Program-made: the position numbers and the translations under genes | The notes under the pieces: generated by a model | The model's database searches: none | The model's input: only the letters and a program-made list of their open reading frames with translations | Told to the model about the DNA's origin: nothing | Assembly: GCA_026988015.1 (NCBI GenBank) | Contig: JALSMA010000060.1 | Span: 1 to 39,426, forward strand | Source of the DNA: Desulfobulbaceae bacterium | GTDB taxonomy: Bacteria > Desulfobacterota > Desulfobulbia > Desulfobulbales > Desulfocapsaceae | Length of the DNA: 39,426 nt | Direction: 5' to 3' | Part shown: positions 17,574 to 25,995 of the stretch, piece after piece | Numbering within the stretch: position 1 is the stretch's first letter | Layout: each line of letters opens with the position of its first letter

Positions 17574-17911
17574 ATGAAAGAGATCAACCGGGATGAATTT
17601 TCACAGGTAGAACTCTGCACCGGAACCATAATCGAAGTCTCGAACTTTCCAGAAGCCCGCAAGGCCGCCTGGAAATTGCACATCGACTTTGAAACCGGAA
17701 TTGGGACCGATAAATCAAACGCCCGGCTCACAGATCGTTCCTCAAAAGAGGATTTACTTGGCAGACAGAACATTGCCATGCTTAATCTCCCAACCAAACA
17801 GATAGCCCCTTTCTCTCAGAATGCCTGCTCACCAGGTTTCTGCAAAAAAACGAGTCCGTGCTTCTGGCAACTCCTGATAAAATAACAGCAAATGGTTTAA
17901 AACTCTCATGA
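17574..17911 (+). pseudogene. CsaA/YgjH-like tRNA-binding protein, interrupted by a -1 frame change
   Basis: The 0 frame starts at ATG 17574 and encodes 80 residues of a tRNA-binding OB-fold protein (VELCTGTIIEVSNFPEARKA, LLGRQNIAMLNLP, KQIAPF), then turns into unrelated sequence and stops at 17885. The family C-terminus continues in the -1 frame from 17813 (L-S-E-C-L-L, later ATPDKITANGLKLS) and stops at TGA 17909-17911, overlapping the next ATG as ATGA. The joined product would be 112 residues, the usual family size. The switch point is CCCTTTC at 17807-17813, which has the X-XXY-YYZ form of a -1 slippery site. A real one-base deletion, a sequencing error or programmed frameshifting are all possible. 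Confidence 0.75.
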
Positions 17912-18336
17912 CTAAAGAACAGACACCCTTCCGGGTACTCATTGCAAAACCCGGCCTAGACGGCCACGATCGCGGTGCCAAATTCATTGCCCGAGCTCTA
18001 CGCGATCAGGGTTTCGAGGTCATCTATACCGGCATTCGCAGAACCGCAGCTGAGATTGCAGCCACCGCCATCCAGGAAGATGTGGATGTGGTTGGCCTCT
18101 CTTCACTCTCAGGAGCCCATTTGCGCCTGTTTCCAGAGGTGGTCAGAGAACTGGCTGCCAGAGGCGGATCTGACATTCCGGTTCTAGGCGGCGGAGTTAT
18201 CCCTGATGAAGATATTACCACACTCCTTGAAAAGGGATTGAGTGGTATATTTACTTCCGGTACCCCAGCAGATGCCATCATCAGCTCCTTTAAAAAAGCC
18301 AGTCAACACCACCGGAACCATGACAGCCTCAAATGA
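17908..18336 (+). CDS. Methylmalonyl-CoA mutase, B12-binding subunit
   Basis: A 142-residue stand-alone cobalamin-binding domain. The base-off/His-on motif DxHxxG is present as DGHDRG with Asp18, His20 and Gly23, followed by the expected VGLSSLSGAH and VLGGGVIP loops. It is the small chain of a split methylmalonyl-CoA mutase, the arrangement common in archaea and several anaerobes. It binds adenosylcobalamin for the catalytic subunit encoded at 19329. The ATG overlaps the TGA of the reconstructed CsaA-like frame. The next gene, meaB, starts 17 nt inside its 3' end. Confidence 0.95.
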   Translation: MTKEQTPFRVLIAKPGLDGHDRGAKFIARALRDQGFEVIYTGIRRTAAEIAATAIQEDVDVVGLSSLSGAHLRLFPEVVRELAARGGSDIPVLGGGVIPDEDITTLLEKGLSGIFTSGTPADAIISSFKKASQHHRNHDSLK

Positions 18337-19249
18337 GACTCTGCTTACAGGTATAACAAATCACGATCCTAGGGCAATCGGCCGGGCCATCTCTATTGTC
18401 GAAAACAATGGTGAAGGGGCCGCAGATATCCTGGCATCCCTTGACCAGGAACGCATCAACAGTGTCGTGGTGACAGGCATTACCGGCCCCCCCGGTGCCG
18501 GTAAATCCACCCTGACATCCGGACTGATAACGATCCTTCGCAAAACCGGAAAACGAGTTGGTATCATTGCAGTTGACCCATCTTCTCCCATTAGCGGCGG
18601 CGCGATCCTGGGAGATAGGATCCGGATGATGGATCACGCCCTTGATCCTGATGTTGTGGTCCGATCCATGGCGACCCGGGGACGCCTCGGAGGACTCTGT
18701 GCTTCTGCGGGAGCCACCGTTCGTATCATGGCGGCTGCCGGATGTGAAGTTATCCTCATCGAAACCGTGGGTGTGGGACAGTCGGAAATGGATATCGTTC
18801 AGCTTGCCGATATAACTGTCATGGTACTTGCCCCCGGCTTTGGTGACGATATTCAGGCCATGAAGGCAGGGCTTCTTGAGGTGGCAGATTTTCTGGTGGT
18901 AAATAAGTCTGACCAGCCCGGGGCCAGTGGTCTGCTCATGGACATGGAACAGATCTTCGCTGCCAAAGAGGAGGAAAGTGGAGTTGCCAGGGTTCTTGAA
19001 ACCGTAGCTTCAGAAAACAAAGGCCTTGTGGAGCTGCTGCAGAGCATGGATACCTTCAGCGACTACCTGACAGCAACAGGTCAGAAGGAACAGCGCCGCA
19101 ACAGGGCCTTAAACGCCGAAACTCTTGATTGGATAATCGAGATGCTGCGCTCCCGGTTCCTGGACGCCATGAACGAATCATCTTCACAAAAAGATCCGCG
19201 AATCAGAGCAAAAGAGTTTATCAGCAAAACCCTTCAGATCAACCAGTGA
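18320..19249 (+). CDS. meaB: MeaB/ArgK-type G-protein chaperone of methylmalonyl-CoA mutase
   Basis: A 309-residue P-loop GTPase from ATG 18320. It has Walker A GPPGAGKST (residues 56-64, Lys62), the switch region DPSSPISGGAILGDRIRM, the ETVGVGQSEMDI motif and the guanine-specificity NKSD. MeaB loads and protects adenosylcobalamin in the mutase and gates cofactor exchange. It lies between the two mutase subunit genes, overlapping the B12-binding subunit gene by 17 nt. I rejected an upstream in-frame ATG at 18242 because it would sit deep inside that gene. Confidence 0.94.
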   Translation: MTASNETLLTGITNHDPRAIGRAISIVENNGEGAADILASLDQERINSVVVTGITGPPGAGKSTLTSGLITILRKTGKRVGIIAVDPSSPISGGAILGDRIRMMDHALDPDVVVRSMATRGRLGGLCASAGATVRIMAAAGCEVILIETVGVGQSEMDIVQLADITVMVLAPGFGDDIQAMKAGLLEVADFLVVNKSDQPGASGLLMDMEQIFAAKEEESGVARVLETVASENKGLVELLQSMDTFSDYLTATGQKEQRRNRALNAETLDWIIEMLRSRFLDAMNESSSQKDPRIRAKEFISKTLQINQ

Positions 19250-19336
19250 ATGTCCAGCATGATTTTTCTCTACTGCAATAAGAAAACAGAAGGACAGGAA
19301 CCAACAAATTATTACTTGGGATTAACACGTGAGTAA
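19250..19336 (+). other. 28-codon open frame bridging meaB and the mutase gene
   Basis: An ATG directly after the meaB stop (19247-19249) opens a 28-codon frame whose TAA (19334-19336) overlaps the GTG start region of the mutase gene at 19329. It has no ribosome binding site or family signature. It may be chance, or a small coupling ORF that brings ribosomes to the weakly signalled GTG start. Confidence 0.2.
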
Positions 19337-20972
19337 AGATAAAAAGTTCAGCGACTGGCAGAAAAATGAACTGGCTGCAAGCCTGAAACGCTTCCCTGAA
19401 CGGAAGGAGGAGTTTTCTCTCCATGGAGGTGTAGAAATTCCCCGACTTGCACTACCGGAGACCATTGATGACAACTACCGGGATCGCCTCGGCTTTCCGG
19501 GACAATACCCCTACACCCGTGGAGTCCAACCCACCATGTACCGGGGCAGATTCTGGACCATGCGCCAATACGCAGGATTTTCCTCGGCTGCCGAATCCAA
19601 CAAGCGCTACCGCTACCTGCTGGATCAGGGAACCACGGGTCTTTCCGTAGCCTTTGACCTACCCACCCAGATCGGATATGACTCGGACGACTCCATGTCC
19701 TTGGGTGAAGTGGGAAAAGTGGGTGTGGCCATCGACACCCTGGCCGACATGGAGATGCTCTTCAAGGACATCCCACTTGACAAAATTTCCACATCCATGA
19801 CCATTAATTCACCAGCCATTGTCCTGCTTGCCATGTATGTTGTGGTCGCAGAAAAACAGGGTGTAACAGCTGACAAACTCCGGGGTACTATTCAAAATGA
19901 TGTTCTCAAAGAATATGTGGCCCGTGGAACTTATATTTTTCCTCCACGCCCATCCCTTGGCCTGATCACTGATATCTTCCAATGGTGTTTTGCCAATATG
20001 CCCCTGTTTAACACCATCTCCATCTCCGGATACCATATCCGGGAAGCTGGTTCCACCGCAGCCCAGGAAGTGGCCTTTACCTTGGCAAACGGTATCACCT
20101 ATGTTCAGACTGCCCTTGACGCAGGCCTTGAACTGGATCATTTTGCCAAGCGTCTTGCATTTTTCTTTAATGCGTCCTCAAATCTCCTGGAAGAGGTGGC
20201 TAAATTCCGCGCGGCCCGGAGGCTCTGGGCACGCCTCATGAAAAACCGTTTCCAGGCCAGAAAACCAGCCTCCATGATGATGCGTTTCCATACCCAGACG
20301 GCGGGAAGTTCCCTTGCTGCCCAGCAGATAGATAACAATATCGTGCGCGTCACAATCCAGGCACTGGCTGCGGTCTTTGGGGGCACCCAGAGTCTTCACA
20401 CCAACTCCCGTGATGAAGCTCTGTCACTACCAACTGAGGATTCTGTACGCACTGCCCTGCGCACCCAGCAGATCATCGCCCATGAGTCTGGCGTGGCAGA
20501 TACTGTTGATCCTTTTGCAGGATCATATTATATCGAGCAGCTTACTGATTCCATCGAACTGGCTGCAGAAGATCTGATCTCCAAAATTGAACAGAAAGGC
20601 GGCGTGGTATCCTGCATAGAAGATGGGTTCATCCAGCGCCAGATTGAACAGGCAGCGTACGATTATCAGAAAGAAATAGAAGCCGGACAACGAGTAATTG
20701 TTGGCGTTAATAAATTCCAGATAAAAGAAGAGGATAAACCAGAGTTGCTTCGGATGAATCCTGCCGTGGAAAGCGCCCAGATAGCAGCTCTACAAAAAGT
20801 GCGGTATGAACGCAATGATGACGAAGCTCAAGCAAGGCTTGCCACGTTAAAGGTTGCCGCAGAATCAGGCAGCAACCTCATGGAACCGATTATTGCTGCG
20901 GTTCGCGCCTATGTCAGTCTTGGTGAAATTTGTACTGTTCTCCGTAAAATATTTGGAGAATATCGTGATTAA
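19329..20972 (+). CDS. Methylmalonyl-CoA mutase, catalytic (large) subunit
   Basis: A 547-residue TIM-barrel catalytic chain of the split mutase, which rearranges (R)-methylmalonyl-CoA and succinyl-CoA. Diagnostic features are the substrate-binding RQYAGF at residues 79-84 (methylmalonyl-type rather than isobutyryl-type), [12 protein letters not shown], the [11 protein letters not shown] segment and DPFAGSYY. The GTG start at 19329 has only a weak GGGA upstream, and the gap from meaB is 79 nt. It lacks the C-terminal B12 domain, which is supplied by the separate gene at 17908. The epimerase gene follows after 18 nt. Confidence 0.96.
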   Translation: MSKDKKFSDWQKNELAASLKRFPERKEEFSLHGGVEIPRLALPETIDDNYRDRLGFPGQYPYTRGVQPTMYRGRFWTMRQYAGFSSAAESNKRYRYLLDQGTTGLSVAFDLPTQIGYDSDDSMSLGEVGKVGVAIDTLADMEMLFKDIPLDKISTSMTINSPAIVLLAMYVVVAEKQGVTADKLRGTIQNDVLKEYVARGTYIFPPRPSLGLITDIFQWCFANMPLFNTISISGYHIREAGSTAAQEVAFTLANGITYVQTALDAGLELDHFAKRLAFFFNASSNLLEEVAKFRAARRLWARLMKNRFQARKPASMMMRFHTQTAGSSLAAQQIDNNIVRVTIQALAAVFGGTQSLHTNSRDEALSLPTEDSVRTALRTQQIIAHESGVADTVDPFAGSYYIEQLTDSIELAAEDLISKIEQKGGVVSCIEDGFIQRQIEQAAYDYQKEIEAGQRVIVGVNKFQIKEEDKPELLRMNPAVESAQIAALQKVRYERNDDEAQARLATLKVAAESGSNLMEPIIAAVRAYVSLGEICTVLRKIFGEYRD

Positions 20973-20990
20973 AAGGGAAAACAAGATCAT

Positions 20991-21398
20991 ATGCTGAAAA
21001 AAATAGACCACCTCGGGATTGCCGTTCACTCCATCAGTGAGGCCAGAATATTCTACGAGAATGTGCTTGGCCTTGTATGCGAGAAAGAAGAAGAGATCAG
21101 TTCCCAGAAGGTACGAACAGCTTTTTTTGAGTTGGGCGAAACCCACATAGAACTCCTCGAGCCCACCACAGAAGACAGTCCAATTGCAAAATTCTTGAGC
21201 AGTCGGGGCGAAGGCCTGCACCATGTTGCCTACTGCTGCGACAATGTGACGGAACAACTGACACAAGCAAAGGAGATGGGCTGCAGACTTATCCATGAAA
21301 CACCTTTTACAGGCGCCGGAAACAAACAGGTTGCCTTTCTCCACCCAAAATCCAGCCATGGCCTGCTCACAGAATTCTGCAGCGAGGACAACAAATGA
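20991..21398 (+). CDS. mce: Methylmalonyl-CoA epimerase
   Basis: A 135-residue member of the vicinal oxygen chelate (glyoxalase-like) superfamily. It begins [10 protein letters not shown] with metal ligand His7, and contains LHHVAY (His77/His78 region) and LLTEFC with Glu128 as the terminal ligand. It epimerises (S)- and (R)-methylmalonyl-CoA between the carboxylation/decarboxylation step and the mutase. Its stop overlaps the carboxyltransferase start (ATGA), so the two are translationally coupled. Confidence 0.95.
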   Translation: MLKKIDHLGIAVHSISEARIFYENVLGLVCEKEEEISSQKVRTAFFELGETHIELLEPTTEDSPIAKFLSSRGEGLHHVAYCCDNVTEQLTQAKEMGCRLIHETPFTGAGNKQVAFLHPKSSHGLLTEFCSEDNK

Positions 21399-22939
21399 CA
21401 AACCATCTTGACAAACTCCTGCAACTCCGAGCTGAAGCGCGACTCGGCGGCGGCCAGGACAGAATTGACAAACTCCACGCCAAGGGAAGGATGACCGCAA
21501 GAGAACGGATAGACCTGCTCCTTGATCCCGGCTCATTTGAAGAGTTTGATATGTTCAAAGCTCACCGCTGCCACGATTTCGGCATGGAAAAGAAAGTATT
21601 CCCGGGAGACGGTGTGGTCACAGGATACGGAACCGTGAACGGCAGACTTGTTTATGTATACGCCCAGGATCCCACGGTTCTTGGCGGTTCTCTCTCTGAA
21701 ACATTTGCAGAAAAAATCTGTAAAATCATGGATCTTGCCGTTAAGAACGGTGCCCCGGTCATTGGGCTCAATGACTCTGGAGGAGCCCGAATCCAAGAGG
21801 GGATAGAAAGTCTGGCCGGATACTCCGACATTTTTCTTCGCAATGTCATGGCCTCGGGGGTTGTACCTCAAATATCAGCGATCTTCGGCCCCTGCGCAGG
21901 AGGAGCTGTCTATTCACCAGCCCTCACTGACTTTGTGGCCATGGTCAAAAATAACTCCTATATGTTCCTTACAGGACCCAAAGTAGTGAAATCTGTCACC
22001 CATGAGGATGTGTCTGTAGAAGAACTCGGTGGTGCTGACATGCACTCTTCCCGCAGCGGAGTTTCCGATTACGCAGCAACTTCCGGTATGGACTGCGTAG
22101 AGTATGTAAAAAAACTCCTCTCCTATCTGCCCCAGAACAATGTGGAAACCCCGCCCACCATACCGACGCAGGATCCTTCTGAACGGTGTGCAGAGGAACT
22201 CAATACCATCATCCCCGACAGTGCCAGTGTGGCTTATGACATGAAAGAGGTCATCCTGGCATCCATTGACAACCGTGACTTTTTTGAAATAAAGAAAGAT
22301 TTTGCCCCCAACCTTATCATCGGATTTGCACGCTACAGTGGCAAGGTGGTTGGTATTGTGGCCAATCAGCCAGCACATCTCTCTGGTGTGCTGGACATTG
22401 ATTCTTCGGTGAAAGGGGCTCGTTTTGTTCGATTCTGTGACTGTTTCAATATCCCGGTGGTCACCTTTGTAGATGTCCCGGGATTTCTTCCGGGAACAGC
22501 CCAGGAATATGGTGGTGCCATCCGAAACGGTGCCAAAATCCTCTATGCCTATGCAGAAGCCACTGTTCCGAAAATTACAGTGATCACCCGCAAGGCATAT
22601 GGTGGTGCCTACTGCGTAATGTCATCGAAACACCTCCGGGGTGATATCAACTACGCCTGGCCCTGCGCAGAGATTGCGGTGATGGGTGCTAAAGGGGCTG
22701 TGGGAGTTCTCTATGGAAGAGAAGCGGCCAAAAGAGATGACCCGGAAGCTTTTCTTGCGGCAAAGGAGGTTGAATATCAGGACGCTGTGGCCAACCCTTA
22801 CGTGGCAGCACGGCGCGGGTATGTCGATGACATCATCGAGCCAGCTCGTACCCGTTTTCGCATCATTAAGGCCCTTGGTATGCTGCAGAACAAAAGGGAC
22901 ACTAATCCAATGAAAAAACATGGTAACATTCCTCTTTAA
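21395..22939 (+). CDS. mmdA: Methylmalonyl-CoA decarboxylase/carboxyltransferase alpha subunit
   Basis: A 514-residue biotin-dependent carboxyltransferase of two crotonase-like halves. Oxyanion-hole segments are visible in both: [23 protein letters not shown] in the first and [24 protein letters not shown] with [11 protein letters not shown] in the second. It moves CO2 between methylmalonyl-CoA and biotin. The same family includes propionyl-CoA carboxylase beta and the transcarboxylase 12S subunit. The delta, biotin-carrier and beta genes that follow make a Na+-translocating decarboxylase the best call; a shared role in transcarboxylation is an alternative. About 85 nt of non-coding sequence separates it from the delta gene. 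Confidence 0.92.
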   Translation: MTNHLDKLLQLRAEARLGGGQDRIDKLHAKGRMTARERIDLLLDPGSFEEFDMFKAHRCHDFGMEKKVFPGDGVVTGYGTVNGRLVYVYAQDPTVLGGSLSETFAEKICKIMDLAVKNGAPVIGLNDSGGARIQEGIESLAGYSDIFLRNVMASGVVPQISAIFGPCAGGAVYSPALTDFVAMVKNNSYMFLTGPKVVKSVTHEDVSVEELGGADMHSSRSGVSDYAATSGMDCVEYVKKLLSYLPQNNVETPPTIPTQDPSERCAEELNTIIPDSASVAYDMKEVILASIDNRDFFEIKKDFAPNLIIGFARYSGKVVGIVANQPAHLSGVLDIDSSVKGARFVRFCDCFNIPVVTFVDVPGFLPGTAQEYGGAIRNGAKILYAYAEATVPKITVITRKAYGGAYCVMSSKHLRGDINYAWPCAEIAVMGAKGAVGVLYGREAAKRDDPEAFLAAKEVEYQDAVANPYVAARRGYVDDIIEPARTRFRIIKALGMLQNKRDTNPMKKHGNIPL

Positions 22940-23023
22940 AACAGACCCCCAAAATATGGGTGCACGTGGTAGCAATCCATCTGCACCAAAGATTCACACC
23001 ATACAGAAACCGTAAATCCTGAT

Positions 23024-23395
23024 ATGAATTTTACAAATACTGGTCCTCACAACCTGAGCCAACCCGGTTTTGATGCCCTGCAGTTTTCCATCATGGGCAT
23101 GGGGTTGGTCTTTGCGGGCCTGGTTATTATTGCCATCTATATAACGCTGCTGCCAAAACTACTCAAAATCGGCCGTAAAAAACCACGGCCTGCACCACCA
23201 AAGAAACCGACCGATCATGTCGAAGAGGAAATCCTGCTGGCCATCGCAACAGCCTTTCACCTCCACAACAATTTCCCTGAAGGAGACGAGCGCATCACCT
23301 GGAAGAGCCATGGTGACATGGAATCGCCCTGGCTTGTCTCAGGCCGCCTGCACAGCCTGCAGAGCAGAAAACTCTCCACCACCTGGAACCGCTAA
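23024..23395 (+). CDS. Decarboxylase sodium pump delta/gamma (OadG-type) subunit
   Basis: A 123-residue protein with one N-terminal membrane helix (about residues 21-45, FSIMGMGLVFAGLVIIAIYI) and a polar, Pro/Lys-rich cytoplasmic tail. This is the OadG/MmdD layout: a single-span scaffold that holds the carboxyltransferase and the beta subunit together. The tail carries a stretch EEEILLAIATAFHLH also seen in related chains. Its stop overlaps the biotin-carrier start (TAATG), giving tight coupling. Confidence 0.85.
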   Translation: MNFTNTGPHNLSQPGFDALQFSIMGMGLVFAGLVIIAIYITLLPKLLKIGRKKPRPAPPKKPTDHVEEEILLAIATAFHLHNNFPEGDERITWKSHGDMESPWLVSGRLHSLQSRKLSTTWNR

Positions 23396-23838
23396 TGAAA
23401 GAATATAAGCTCAAGATAAATAACAACAACTATACGGTTGTTATCAAAGATGTCACTGACGACGCGGTACTTGCTGAGGTCAATGGCAAAAAACACATAG
23501 TTCACATTGACACCATTGAAAACCTCAGCACAGCTCCAGAGACGCAACCCAGCGTTCCTGTCTCTGCAGTTTCAGCACCAGCTGCTGCCCGCCCACAGCA
23601 AAACACGCCTCAGGCAACAACGCAGCCTGGCACCATCATCACTCCCATTCCTGGCCAGATCATCAGTATTACTGTAGCCGTCGGTGAACAGGTTCGCACT
23701 GGCCAGAAGCTCCTTGTCCTGGAGGCCATGAAACTGGAAAACAGCATTACGGCAACCATGGATGGTACAGTAAGCGAGATCCTTGTTGCTGAAGGTGACG
23801 TAGTTAACCAGAGTCAGCCTCTGATAGTAATGACATAG
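23395..23838 (+). CDS. mmdC: Biotin carboxyl carrier protein of the decarboxylase
   Basis: A 147-residue biotinyl carrier. It has an N-terminal beta region (1-45), a flexible Pro/Ala/Gln-rich linker (about 46-80) and a biotinyl domain with the attachment site EAMKLE, biotinylated Lys113. It carries the carboxyl group from the carboxyltransferase to the membrane-bound beta subunit. It sits between the delta and beta subunit genes, 8 nt before the latter. Confidence 0.94.
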   Translation: MKEYKLKINNNNYTVVIKDVTDDAVLAEVNGKKHIVHIDTIENLSTAPETQPSVPVSAVSAPAAARPQQNTPQATTQPGTIITPIPGQIISITVAVGEQVRTGQKLLVLEAMKLENSITATMDGTVSEILVAEGDVVNQSQPLIVMT

Positions 23839-23846
23839 GAGATGCA

Positions 23847-24974
23847 GTGAATTTACTCACTTTTTACCATAATTCCGGCTTTGCCCATCTGGAGTGGATT
23901 AACCTGTTTATGATCGCGGTGGGGGTGATCTTTATCTATCTGGCTGTCACCAGAGATTACGAGCCACTTCTTCTTGTACCCATTGGATTTGGAGTTATTG
24001 TTGGCAATATCCCACCCATTGAAGGAATGCCACTGTCTGTTTACGCCGAAGGATCCGTCTTTTCATACATATACCTTGGTGTCATGAAGGGAATATACCC
24101 TCCACTGATCTTTCTCGGCATAGGAGCCATGACTGATTTTTCTACCATGCTCTCCAATCCGAAACTGATCCTCCTTGGTGCTGCAGCCCAAATCGGAGTC
24201 TTTCTCACCTTCATTGGCTCGCTCTACCTTGGATTCAGCCCCGAACAGGCAGGAGCAATCGGCATTATCGGCGGAGCCGATGGCCCGACAGCCATCTTTC
24301 TCTCCTCCATGCTGGCTCCTGAACTGCTCGGTCCCATTGCCATTGCAGCCTACTCGTATATGGCACTGGTGCCGGTTATTCAACCCCCTATTATGTATCT
24401 TTTCACCACCAAAAAAGAGCGCACTATCCATATGAAACCGCCACGCCAGGTTTCTAAAAAGGAGAAGATCATCTTCCCCATCGTGGCCTTTCTTATCTGC
24501 GCCCTCATCGCACCAGGCTCAATGACTCTGCTCGGAATGCTGTTCTTTGGGAATCTCCTCAAAGAGTCCATGGTCACAGAACGACTTGCCAATACAGCAC
24601 GAAACTCACTTATTGATATTGTGACAATTCTGCTTGGGTTTTCCGTGGGGGCATCAACTCAAGCCCAAACCTTTCTCACCAGTCAATCCATTCTGATTTT
24701 TGCCCTGGGCGCCGCCTCTTTTGTAGTTGCCACCATGGGTGGGATCCTCTTTGCCAAGCTAATGAATCTCTTTTTAAAAGAAAAGATCAACCCCCTGCTG
24801 GGAGCAGCAGGCGTATCAGCGGTACCAGACTCCGCCCGGGTGGTCCACGCAGTAGGGCTGAAAGAAGATCCCTGTAATTTCCTGCTCATGCATGCCATGG
24901 CTCCCAATGTTGCAGGTGTGATCGGATCAGCCATTGCAGCCGGTGTACTCTGGTCTGCCCTTGGTACATTTTAA
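23847..24974 (+). CDS. mmdB: Na+-translocating decarboxylase beta subunit (OadB/MmdB)
   Basis: A 375-residue polytopic membrane protein with about nine hydrophobic segments. The family signature GGADGPTAIF, whose Asp is needed for Na+ transport in oxaloacetate decarboxylase, is present near residue 145, and the second conserved region GAAGVSAVPDSARV near residue 325. It decarboxylates carboxybiotin and pumps Na+ outward. It has a GTG start with AGGAGA upstream. It is the last member of the propionate pathway run and makes an energy-conserving decarboxylation step likely. Confidence 0.94.
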   Translation: MNLLTFYHNSGFAHLEWINLFMIAVGVIFIYLAVTRDYEPLLLVPIGFGVIVGNIPPIEGMPLSVYAEGSVFSYIYLGVMKGIYPPLIFLGIGAMTDFSTMLSNPKLILLGAAAQIGVFLTFIGSLYLGFSPEQAGAIGIIGGADGPTAIFLSSMLAPELLGPIAIAAYSYMALVPVIQPPIMYLFTTKKERTIHMKPPRQVSKKEKIIFPIVAFLICALIAPGSMTLLGMLFFGNLLKESMVTERLANTARNSLIDIVTILLGFSVGASTQAQTFLTSQSILIFALGAASFVVATMGGILFAKLMNLFLKEKINPLLGAAGVSAVPDSARVVHAVGLKEDPCNFLLMHAMAPNVAGVIGSAIAAGVLWSALGTF

Positions 24975-24996
24975 CACTTCTGCCTCTGGTTATCAT

Positions 24997-25854
24997 ATGA
25001 TTTGCCCACCACTGCACATTGGAGAATTCCAGATATACTGGTTGAACGGCGGCAGATTTCGCCTTGACGGTGGCACTATGTTCGGCGCAGTTCCCCGGAT
25101 ACTCTGGGAAAAACGCTGCCCACCAGCAACCGACAATACTCTCCCCTTTAGCAATGACGTACTCCTGATCAAAACAACACAACATGCGCTCATTGTCGAC
25201 ACCGGGCTTGGCAACAAACTCACAGAAAAACAACGTACCATCTTCCAGCTATATTCCCCATGGTCCATCGTTGAGGATCTTGCCAAAATCGGTCTTTCAA
25301 GAGAAGACATTGATTACGTTCTGCTCACCCACTGTGACTTTGATCATGCCGGTGGCATTGTCATGCACAATACTCAAGGAGAGGAGGAACTGAGCTTCCC
25401 CCGAGCCACTCATATTGTGCAGAAAAAAGAGTGGGAAGATGTGGAAAACCCTTGTCTCCGTGCCCAGTCCACCTACTGGCCTGAAAATTTTTCCTGTCTC
25501 AAAAAAACAGGACAGTTAACAGTAATTGACGGGAACCATGAAGTATTCCCAGGCATCAGACTACGCCTCACCGGAGGTCACACCCGGGGACATCAGGTTA
25601 TCGAGATCTGTTCAGAAGGTGAGACAGCTATCCACCTTGGAGACCTCCTGCCAACGCACTGCCACTCCAATCCCCTCTGGATAATGGCCTATGACAATTT
25701 TCCTTTGAAAGTCATTGACCTGAAAGAGCAATATCTGAAGGAGTACCAGAAGAAAAACAGCTGGTTCACCTTCTATCACGATCCAACGGTGAAAGCATGT
25801 ACCCTGAACCTCAGGGGATATCCAGATCACACCTGGCCTCTGGCCTCAAAATAA
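24997..25854 (+). CDS. Metallo-beta-lactamase-fold hydrolase
   Basis: 285 residues from ATG 24997 (an upstream in-frame ATG at 24934 would lie inside mmdB). The metal site reads THCDFDHAGG (His112, Asp114, Asp116, His117), with Asp in place of the second His of HxHxDH. Further ligands are GGHTRGHQ and HLGDLLPTH, and the C-terminal YHDP provides the last His. The overall form resembles AHL-lactonase/YtnP-like enzymes of the fold. The substrate is unknown; a lactone or thioester of a nearby pathway is only a guess. The ribosome binding site is weak. Confidence 0.85.
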   Translation: MICPPLHIGEFQIYWLNGGRFRLDGGTMFGAVPRILWEKRCPPATDNTLPFSNDVLLIKTTQHALIVDTGLGNKLTEKQRTIFQLYSPWSIVEDLAKIGLSREDIDYVLLTHCDFDHAGGIVMHNTQGEEELSFPRATHIVQKKEWEDVENPCLRAQSTYWPENFSCLKKTGQLTVIDGNHEVFPGIRLRLTGGHTRGHQVIEICSEGETAIHLGDLLPTHCHSNPLWIMAYDNFPLKVIDLKEQYLKEYQKKNSWFTFYHDPTVKACTLNLRGYPDHTWPLASK

Positions 25855-25995
25855 GATATTGACAAAAGGTGTATTAAAAATACCTTGAAAATAAAATACC
25901 GACTGCCCAGAATATTTGGAATTTAAAGTACTTTTAGGGTAAGATAAAAAAGCATTTTCCGCGGACTCTTATACTTTTATAAATACTGGTATCCT

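Noticed and set aside
18242-18319. Earlier start for meaB
   Set aside because: It would overlap the B12-binding subunit by nearly 100 nt and adds residues absent from the MeaB family.
24934-24996. N-terminal extension of the MBL-fold hydrolase
   Set aside because: It is encoded within the 3' end of the decarboxylase beta gene and has no family-like sequence.
25865-25890. Imperfect hairpin AAGG-TG-TATT/AATACCTT after the MBL gene
   Set aside because: The stem is short and bulged and no T-tract follows, so calling it a terminator is not supportable.
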